From Candidatus Bipolaricaulota bacterium (lineage in GTDB: Bacteria > Bipolaricaulota > Bipolaricaulia > Bipolaricaulales > Bipolaricaulaceae): a DNA stretch of 10,202 nucleotides. The position numbers and the translations under genes are program-made. Each line of letters begins with the position of its first letter. Position 1 is the stretch's first letter. The DNA is taken from positions 1-10,202 of the forward strand of contig JALVLL010000170.1 in assembly GCA_027027485.1 (NCBI GenBank), written 5' to 3'. Below are positions 5,657 through 10,202 of the stretch, piece after piece. The notes beneath the pieces were generated by a model that saw nothing but the letters and a program-made list of their open reading frames with translations, was not told the origin of the DNA and did not search any database.

Positions 5657-5903
5657 GTCCTTCCTCGACGGTATCGGCGAAGATGAAGACCCCTTCGGGC
5701 GACACCCGCACGATCCCCCGTCTCACCCTGAAGATCCGTTCCCCTTCCCGGGTCTTCAACCTCACCGGCGCGTCCTCCAGGGCGAAGACCGCGGGGGCAT
5801 GTCGGGGCAGTATCCCCAGCTCCCCCTCCGGGGTCCGGGTGAACACCCCCTCCACCTCGCTCGAGAAAACGGTGCGTTCGCAGGCCACGATCTCGCACTT
5901 CAC
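5649..5903 (-). CDS. atpC: F1-ATPase epsilon subunit-like protein, N-terminal domain only
   Basis: An 84-residue protein matching the beta-sandwich domain of the F-type ATP synthase epsilon subunit, including MKCEIVACERTVFSSEVEGV (1-20) and the signature GELGILPRHAP (27-37), then RRGIVRVSPEGVFIFADT (61-78). The C-terminal helical hairpin that inhibits ATP hydrolysis in longer homologues is missing; similarly short epsilon subunits are known in some bacteria. No other atp gene is nearby, which is odd, because epsilon normally follows the beta subunit gene. The only reasonable start is the GTG at 5903-5901, and no Shine-Dalgarno precedes it; a TTAAAT element sits just upstream, so a leaderless message is possible. 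It overlaps fabF by eight bases. It may supply epsilon for a synthase encoded elsewhere, or be a paralogue with another job. Confidence 0.8.
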   Translation of the reverse strand: MKCEIVACERTVFSSEVEGVFTRTPEGELGILPRHAPAVFALEDAPVRLKTREGERIFRVRRGIVRVSPEGVFIFADTVEEGHA

Positions 5904-5910
5904 GGCCGAA

Positions 5911-5916
5911 ATTTAA
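5911..5916 (-). promoter_or_regulatory. Possible -10 element for atpC-fabF (leaderless start)
   Basis: The minus strand reads TTAAAT here, ending seven bases before the GTG start of the atpC-like gene. If used as a -10, transcription would begin at or next to the start codon, which would explain the missing ribosome binding site. No good -35 is visible at the right distance, so this remains weak. Confidence 0.25.
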
Positions 5917-5924
5917 CTGAGAAG

Positions 5925-5950
5925 CTCCCCGAACGCACCCATCCGGGAAG
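5925..5950 (-). terminator. Weak hairpin after the dehydrogenase gene
   Basis: Read on the minus strand, CTTCCCG pairs with CGGGGAG (seven pairs, one G-U) around a 12-base loop, starting two bases after the dehydrogenase stop codon. No uninterrupted T-run follows, only TTAAATTT further on. It may partly separate the ugp-phosphatase-dehydrogenase transcript from atpC-fabF, or be incidental. Confidence 0.25.
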
Positions 5951-5952
5951 AA

Positions 5953-7059
5953 TCAGAATGGCAGTTCCACGTCCGTTATCCCAAGTTCGTCCCGCAGCAC
6001 CTTCAGGTCCCGCTGGACGGATTCGTTGACGGGGATCCCCTGCTCGTACGCGCGCTTCGTGGCGAGATATGCCTTCTCGCCAGCGGTGTAGATCCGCTCG
6101 GCCCCGGGCGCTTTCTCGGCGGCCCGCAGCGCCCGCAGGATCGCCCCGGCGGTGCGCTTGAAGTCCTCCAGGGGCACGAAGTGCTCTATATCTATGGCCA
6201 TGAAGAAGTGGCCGAGCTGATGGGGCCTTGGGTTCCCCGCCTCGTCGAACCCGGAGAGGTCCTTGAGGAAGGCCCCATTCTGGAGAGCCGCACACAGGAT
6301 CTCGATCATCACCGAAAGGCCGTACCCCTTGTGGCCGCCCATCTCCTCCCCCGCCCCACCTAGGGGAAGGAGGGCGTACTCGCCTTTGGGGATCCCCTTG
6401 AGGATCGCCTCGGTGTCGGTGGCGAGCTCCCCCTTGCGGGAGATGACCCAGCCTTTCGGGGTGGGCTTCCCCAGCCGGGCCAGGACCTCGATCTTCCCCC
6501 GCTGGGTGATGGAGGTGGCGGCATCGAAGCAGAAGGGGAACTCCTCGTCGGTGGGACAGGCGAAGGCGATGGGGTTCGTCCCCAGCATGGGCTCCACGGA
6601 GAAGGTGGGGGCCACCGAAGGCCGGGCGTTGGTGAAGGAAAGCCCGATCATCCCCTCTTTGGCGGCCATGAGGGCGTAGTATCCGGCGATGCCGTAGTGG
6701 GACGAGTTACGCACCGCCACCGCTCCCATCCCGTATTCCTTGGCCTTCCTCATCGCGAGCTTCATGGACTTGTAGCCGATCACGTGGCCCATCCCGTGGT
6801 GTCCGTCCACCACCGCGGTGGTGGGAGTCTCCTTTACGACCTCGAAGCGGGTGGTGGGGGAGAGGATCCCCTGTTTTATGCGGTCGTAATACATCTTGAG
6901 CCGGTTCACGCCGTGGGAGGGTATGCCGCGGATGTCGGATGTGATGAGGACATCGGCGCAGATCTCGGCGTCCTCCGGTGGCACGCCGCTTTTGACGAAG
7001 ACCTGGTACATGAACTCCCTCAAGGTCTCCACGGGCACATAGACTACTCCCTCGTTCAT
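5953..7059 (-). CDS. Ldh_2-family NAD(P)-dependent 2-hydroxyacid (malate/L-lactate-type) dehydrogenase
   Basis: A 368-residue oxidoreductase of the Ldh_2 family (malate/L-lactate, ureidoglycolate, sulfolactate and diketogulonate enzymes), which does not use the classical Rossmann fold. Family landmarks: SDIRGIPSHGVNRL (41-54) with His49, VRNSSHYGIAGYYALMA (116-132) with His121, EPMLGTNPIAFACPT (156-170) and DAATSITQRGKIE soon after. The reaction would be oxidation of a 2-hydroxyacid, or reduction of the 2-oxo acid; the exact substrate cannot be read from the sequence. The start is the ATG at 7059, with AAAGGAG upstream. The same open frame extends further upstream into the phosphatase gene, but that part does not resemble the family. 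ATG and the phosphatase TGA overlap as ATGA, so the two are translationally coupled at the end of the ugp-like operon. Confidence 0.9.
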   Translation of the reverse strand: MNEGVVYVPVETLREFMYQVFVKSGVPPEDAEICADVLITSDIRGIPSHGVNRLKMYYDRIKQGILSPTTRFEVVKETPTTAVVDGHHGMGHVIGYKSMKLAMRKAKEYGMGAVAVRNSSHYGIAGYYALMAAKEGMIGLSFTNARPSVAPTFSVEPMLGTNPIAFACPTDEEFPFCFDAATSITQRGKIEVLARLGKPTPKGWVISRKGELATDTEAILKGIPKGEYALLPLGGAGEEMGGHKGYGLSVMIEILCAALQNGAFLKDLSGFDEAGNPRPHQLGHFFMAIDIEHFVPLEDFKRTAGAILRALRAAEKAPGAERIYTAGEKAYLATKRAYEQGIPVNESVQRDLKVLRDELGITDVELPF

Positions 7060-7856
7060 CCCTCGCTCCTTTCCGCCAATCGCTCGTCGAGCTCTGGCAG
7101 CTCGGCGATACTTCTCAAAACATAATCCGGTTTCCACGAGGCCCCCTGGAGGTCCCTTTCGGCCGTCACCCCGGAGAGGACGAGGACCGAGACGAGCCCG
7201 TTCTCCACCGCCATGCGGACGTCGGTCTCCAGGCGGTCCCCCACCATGGCGCACTCCCCGGCCTCTAACCCCAAGACTTCCAGCGCCGCCCGCACCATGT
7301 GCCTCGAAGGCTTGCCCAAAACGAGCTCCACCTTCCTTCCGGTGGTAGCCTCAAGAGCAGCGATAACCCCGGCGGCATCGGGTATTTCCCCTCCTTCAAC
7401 GGGGCATGTACGATCGGGGTTGGTGGCGATAAAGCGAGCCCCCTTTTTCAGGGCCTGGAAGGCGATGTTGAGCTTGCGGTAGTCGAAGGTGCGGTCGAAG
7501 GCGGCGACGACATACTCGATCTTTTCGGGATCCTCGCAGAGCTCGAGCCCCGCCTTGCAGAGTTCCACCAGAAGGGGAAGCTCCCCAATGGCGAAGACCT
7601 TGGTCCCGGGCGCTTCCCGGGAGAGATATCGGGCGAGAACCAAGGAGGAGTTCACGACCTCGTCCTCGGACGTGGGGATCCCCAGGCGGGTGAGCTTTTC
7701 CGCGTAATCGCGACGGGAATAGAGGGGTTTGTTGGAGAGGAAAACGATCCGCCGCCCCCGACGCCTGAGCTCCGCGACCGCCTCCGCCGCCCCCGGTACT
7801 AACCTTTCCCCCCGGTAGACCGTTCCATCCAGATCGAGAAGATATCCTTTAATCAT
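7056..7856 (-). CDS. HAD-IIA family phosphatase (NagD / glycerol-phosphate phosphatase-like)
   Basis: A 266-residue HAD hydrolase with a C2 cap. Motif I is YLLDLDGTVYRG (5-16), with nucleophile Asp8 and acid Asp10. Motif II is VFLSNKP (38-44), motif III includes Lys182 in LGKPS, and motif IV is MVGDRLETDV (204-213). This is the HAD-IIA group, which includes NagD, AraL, p-nitrophenylphosphatase and glycerol-3-phosphate or phosphoglycolate phosphatases. The start is the ATG at 7856, 11 bases after the ugpE-like stop; the ribosome binding site is poor, so coupling to the permease gene is likely. It overlaps the dehydrogenase by four bases. Next to a Ugp-like importer, dephosphorylation of an imported or derived phosphate ester is a natural inference. 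The gene is GC-rich like the dehydrogenase, unlike the permease genes upstream of it. Confidence 0.9.
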   Translation of the reverse strand: MIKGYLLDLDGTVYRGERLVPGAAEAVAELRRRGRRIVFLSNKPLYSRRDYAEKLTRLGIPTSEDEVVNSSLVLARYLSREAPGTKVFAIGELPLLVELCKAGLELCEDPEKIEYVVAAFDRTFDYRKLNIAFQALKKGARFIATNPDRTCPVEGGEIPDAAGVIAALEATTGRKVELVLGKPSRHMVRAALEVLGLEAGECAMVGDRLETDVRMAVENGLVSVLVLSGVTAERDLQGASWKPDYVLRSIAELPELDERLAERSEG

Positions 7857-7867
7857 TTCCGCACCGC

Positions 7868-8695
7868 TCACTTTTGGGACTGCATTGCTATCCCTTGAGC
7901 GAAACTCCGACGCAAGAGGAGGAGGATCGCCAAGGGGGGCAACATGGCAACTACGGTGCCAGCCATGATCACATTCCACTCCGGCGCCTGTTGTTCGCTG
8001 GCCAACAGCATCTTCAGCCCGATTTGTACCACCCGCATCTCCGGCGAGTTGGTGACAATTAAGGGCCAGAGGTACTGGCTCCACATGAAGATGAACTCGA
8101 TCACAAACAGGGCCGCGATGTTCGTTTTTGAGATCGGTACCAGAATCTGGAGGAAGTACCGGATAGGGCCGGCGCCATCCACTCGGGCGGCGTCCGAAAG
8201 ATCCCGAGGAACGGTGAGGAAGAATTGGCGGAAAAGGAGGATCCCCGTAGTGCTGGCAAAAAAGGGCACGGTCAGAGCCCAGTAGGTATCGATCCACCCG
8301 AAAGCTTTCATTAGGTCATATGTGGGAACTATCCTTACAGGCAGGGGGAGCATTTGGGTGATCATACATACAGCGAAGAGAAGCCCCCGTCCTGGGAAAC
8401 GGAAATGGGTATAGGCGAACGCTGCCATTAAGGAGAGGATGATCTTCACCACGGCCACCACCACGGAGATAAAAGCGCTATTGAAAAAGAGGCGACCCAT
8501 ATTTACTCGGTTCCAAGCCTCGATGAGATTACTGACGAAATATTTATTCGGGACAAGGCGTGGTGGGAATTGGAAGGCTTCCTTAAAGCTCAAAGTGCTG
8601 GTGATTATTGCGTATATTACCGGGAAGGCGATAATGAAGACAGAAGTGATTAGAAACATATGTATGAAAATTTTAAAAAGCGTTTTCCGAGTCAT
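7868..8695 (-). CDS. ugpE: Ugp-like ABC transporter permease, UgpE type
   Basis: An inner-membrane permease of the CUT1 carbohydrate/glycerol-phosphate importer family, 275 residues from the ATG at 8695, with six predicted helices. The stretch VRIVPTYDLMKAFGWIDTY (about 120-138) and the EAA-type loop SDAARVDGAGPIRYFLQILV (167-186) that contacts the ATPase resemble E. coli UgpE closely, as do SKTNIAALFVIEFIFMWSQY (189-208) and LPPLAILLLLRRSFAQG near the end. A GTG codon immediately before the ATG is also possible, but AGGAG is five bases from the ATG and only two from the GTG. That AGGAG overlaps the stop of ugpA. Base composition is noticeably more AT-rich than in the flanking genes. Confidence 0.88.
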   Translation of the reverse strand: MTRKTLFKIFIHMFLITSVFIIAFPVIYAIITSTLSFKEAFQFPPRLVPNKYFVSNLIEAWNRVNMGRLFFNSAFISVVVAVVKIILSLMAAFAYTHFRFPGRGLLFAVCMITQMLPLPVRIVPTYDLMKAFGWIDTYWALTVPFFASTTGILLFRQFFLTVPRDLSDAARVDGAGPIRYFLQILVPISKTNIAALFVIEFIFMWSQYLWPLIVTNSPEMRVVQIGLKMLLASEQQAPEWNVIMAGTVVAMLPPLAILLLLRRSFAQGIAMQSQK

Positions 8696-8703
8696 CACTG
8701 CTC

Positions 8704-9594
8704 CTAACGGGCGTATACGGCCTTACGGGTGGATACCTTCAATTGGATGGCAGCGAAAGTGGCGATGGCCAGGAAGAGTACAAAGGATTGAGCCGAAGCA
8801 TAGCCCGTATTGAAATGCACGAAGCCGTCACGGTAGAGCTTATAAACGAGGATTTCCGTGGAGTTGCCCGGCCCCCCCTGAGTCATGATGTCGATGAGTC
8901 CAAAAACTTGGAAAAAAGCGTAAAGGACATTCACAAAGATGAGAAAAGTGGTGGTCGGTGAAAGCAGAGGAAAGGTGACCACCCAGAAGGTACGCCACGG
9001 TCCAGCGCCGTCCACCCGTGCCGCCTCCAGCAATTCCCTGGGCACGTTCTGCAGACCCGCGATGTAGAAGACAATATTATAACCGAGCATCTTCCAGGTA
9101 GCAGCTGCTGAAACTACGAGCAACGCTATTTGGCCGTTTGTCATCCAATTCAGTCGGTAATGGCTTAGCCTGAAGACGATATAAGGTATCAGGCCTGTTG
9201 CCGGCGCGAAAAGGAGGGCCCAGATCGTTCCCGCCACAGCTGGCGAGAGGGCGTATGTCCATATGAAAGCTACTTGATAAAATCCTTGCCCATGGATCTT
9301 TTGATTCACCGCCAGGGCGATAAGTAACGAAAGAGAAAGACCTACGATAATCACAAAAGCGGAGAAGGCTAAGGTGATGAGAATGCTGTGTAGGTAATCC
9401 GGGGAAGAGAAAAGGCGTATGTAATTTTGAAAGCCCACGAAGAAAGTCTTTGTGCCGAAGATGCTGGTACGATAGAAGGAGGCACGCACACTTTGGATAA
9501 AAGGAACCACCAGGAAGACGATGATTACGGCTACGGAAGGGAACACCAAGAGGTACGGCAATATCTTGTGCTCAGGGAATCGTTCTCCACCCAT
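8704..9594 (-). CDS. ugpA: Ugp-like ABC transporter permease, UgpA type
   Basis: A 296-residue six-helix permease, partner of the UgpE-like protein. Helix 1 is at about 12-34. The region YQVAFIWTYALSPAVAGTIW (106-125), then YNIVFYIAGLQNVPRELLEA (172-191) leading into the EAA loop AARVDGAGPWRTFWVVTFPL (191-210), and VNVLYAFFQVFGLIDIMTQG (221-240) with EILVYKLYRDGF, follow E. coli UgpA closely. ATG at 9594 is preceded by AGGAGAGGAAGG. It lies 64 bases after the ugpB-like stop, with a strong stem-loop in the gap. Substrates of this family include sn-glycerol-3-phosphate, glycerophosphodiesters and oligosaccharides, so the name does not prove the cargo. The gene is AT-richer than most of the window. 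Confidence 0.88.
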   Translation of the reverse strand: MGGERFPEHKILPYLLVFPSVAVIIVFLVVPFIQSVRASFYRTSIFGTKTFFVGFQNYIRLFSSPDYLHSILITLAFSAFVIIVGLSLSLLIALAVNQKIHGQGFYQVAFIWTYALSPAVAGTIWALLFAPATGLIPYIVFRLSHYRLNWMTNGQIALLVVSAAATWKMLGYNIVFYIAGLQNVPRELLEAARVDGAGPWRTFWVVTFPLLSPTTTFLIFVNVLYAFFQVFGLIDIMTQGGPGNSTEILVYKLYRDGFVHFNTGYASAQSFVLFLAIATFAAIQLKVSTRKAVYAR

Positions 9595-9616
9595 GGCCTT
9601 CCTCTCCTAAGGGACC

Positions 9617-9651
9617 CGGGGAGGGGCCGGAGGTCATCCGGCCCCTCCCCG
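9617..9651 (-). other. Very stable intercistronic stem-loop between ugpB and ugpA
   Basis: CGGGGAGGGGCCGGA (9617-9631) and TCCGGCCCCTCCCCG (9637-9651) pair perfectly over 15 bases around a five-base loop. It starts eight bases after the ugpB-like stop and is not followed by a T-run on the minus strand. This suits a 3' end stabiliser or partial terminator that keeps the binding-protein message more abundant than the permease message, as in other binding-protein-dependent operons. Confidence 0.75.
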
Positions 9652-9658
9652 CCTGACA

Positions 9659-10202
9659 TCAGCCGTGGAGGCTGGCGTACTCCTGCAGGAGTTCATTGGC
9701 CCGCTTGACCGCTTCGTCCAAAGCCCTCTTGGCGATTTCATAGACATCAAGTTCAGGCTTGGCGATCGCCTCGGAAACGGCCTTCTCAATGGCTGCCCGT
9801 TCGATCTCGCGGATTTGGACGAATGGCCCTAAGCGCACACCCAAAGCGGCCGGGGTATCGCGACGACCGGACAGGATTTGAAGGAAAGCGGTAAGGTAGT
9901 TCTGGTCTTTGCTAAACCATCCCTCATCCAGGAGCTTCTTGACCGCTTCGGTGGTGGCTGGGAAGTAGCCGGTGCCTTTGTGCCACAAAATGGCCGTTTC
10001 GGTACGGCCGATCCACTTGAGGAACTCCCATACCGCCTCGAGTTCCTCTTTGCTCTGGCCCTTGGCGACCCACAGGCTGGCCCCTCCGATCACTGAGTTG
10101 CCCGTGGGATAGCCAGCAAACCGGGGCAAGAACGAAGTTCCCACATGGAAGTTAGAGGCCTTTTCGATGCCAGCAAGGGAGGAGGTGGACTGGATGAGCA
10201 TG
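9659..10202 (-). CDS. ugpB: Ugp-like ABC transporter substrate-binding protein, UgpB type (C-terminal part)
   Basis: The C-terminal 180 or so residues of an extracellular solute-binding protein (cluster of maltose/glycerol-phosphate binders); the N terminus and signal peptide lie beyond the right edge. The segment NSVIGGASLWVAKGQSKEEL (35-54 of the visible part) corresponds to the IGGASLWV stretch of UgpB, and VWEFLKWI, then GTGYFPATTEAVKK, follow as in that family. The ATG near the edge (10201) is internal, because the frame stays open to the last base and the residues match mid-protein sequence. It is the first visible gene of the operon. Together with ugpA and ugpE it forms the importer without its ATPase. 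Ligand unknown. Confidence 0.85.
   Translation of the reverse strand, partial: MLIQSTSSLAGIEKASNFHVGTSFLPRFAGYPTGNSVIGGASLWVAKGQSKEELEAVWEFLKWIGRTETAILWHKGTGYFPATTEAVKKLLDEGWFSKDQNYLTAFLQILSGRRDTPAALGVRLGPFVQIREIERAAIEKAVSEAIAKPELDVYEIAKRALDEAVKRANELLQEYASLHG

Noticed and set aside
4646..5686. Second long plus-strand open frame (346 codons) over fabF
   Set aside because: Gly/His/Pro-rich translation typical of a shadow of a GC-rich gene.
4818..6029. Long open frame (403 codons) on the plus strand
   Set aside because: It lies antisense to fabF and atpC, is rich in Pro, Ser, Arg and Thr, and resembles no family; the opposite strand encodes a textbook FabF.
7060..7254. Upstream in-frame extension of the dehydrogenase
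   Set aside because: It overlaps the phosphatase in another frame, has low-complexity composition, and the ATG at 7059 has a good ribosome binding site and matches the family N terminus.
7857..8297. Upstream in-frame extension of the phosphatase
   Set aside because: HAD motif I starts seven residues after the ATG at 7856, as usual for the family; the extension is the ugpE gene read in the wrong frame.

Overview
The window is dense, GC-rich bacterial DNA: genes abut or overlap, most starts have GGAGG-type ribosome binding sites, and RNase III, FabF and an F1-ATPase epsilon subunit are present. Abundant AGG/CTC/ATC codons and many Glu/Arg/Lys residues suggest a thermophilic or deep-branching lineage, but nothing here fixes a phylum. 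No transposase, CRISPR array, integrase or other mobile element was seen.

Layout. (1) 1-1347, minus strand: a metal-type ABC transporter operon running from a secreted TroA/ZnuA-like binding protein, to a stand-alone FmdE-domain protein, to the start of an ABC ATPase that leaves the window. A near-perfect inverted repeat precedes it. (2) 1473-2234, plus strand: tRNA-Gln(UUG) followed after one base by rnc (RNase III), which has no usual ribosome binding site. (3) 2224-3820, minus strand: a nitrilase-family amidohydrolase and a small membrane protein with a K+-channel-like pore motif and a TrkA-C (RCK-C) domain. (4) 3879-4433, plus strand: a single macro-domain (ADP-ribose-binding) gene. (5) 4430-5903, minus strand: a short atpC-like gene overlapping fabF. 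(6) 5953-10202, minus strand: a Ugp-like ABC importer (ugpB partial, ugpA, ugpE) followed by a HAD-IIA phosphatase and an Ldh_2-family 2-hydroxyacid dehydrogenase.

How the genes may work together. The Ugp-like importer, phosphatase and dehydrogenase are tightly spaced or overlapping, which suggests uptake of a phosphorylated or glycerol-like compound, dephosphorylation and oxidation. No UgpC/MalK ATPase is present between or after these genes. A very stable stem-loop between ugpB and ugpA probably sets the ratio of binding protein to permease. In the first operon the binding protein lacks several usual metal ligands and is tied to an FmdE domain, so its cargo may not be ordinary Zn2+ or Mn2+. 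The permease genes at about 7.87-9.6 kb are visibly more AT-rich than their surroundings.

Every stretch longer than 300 bases is accounted for by a gene. The longest non-coding gap is 1348-1472, which holds the inverted repeat, a candidate promoter and a small hairpin.
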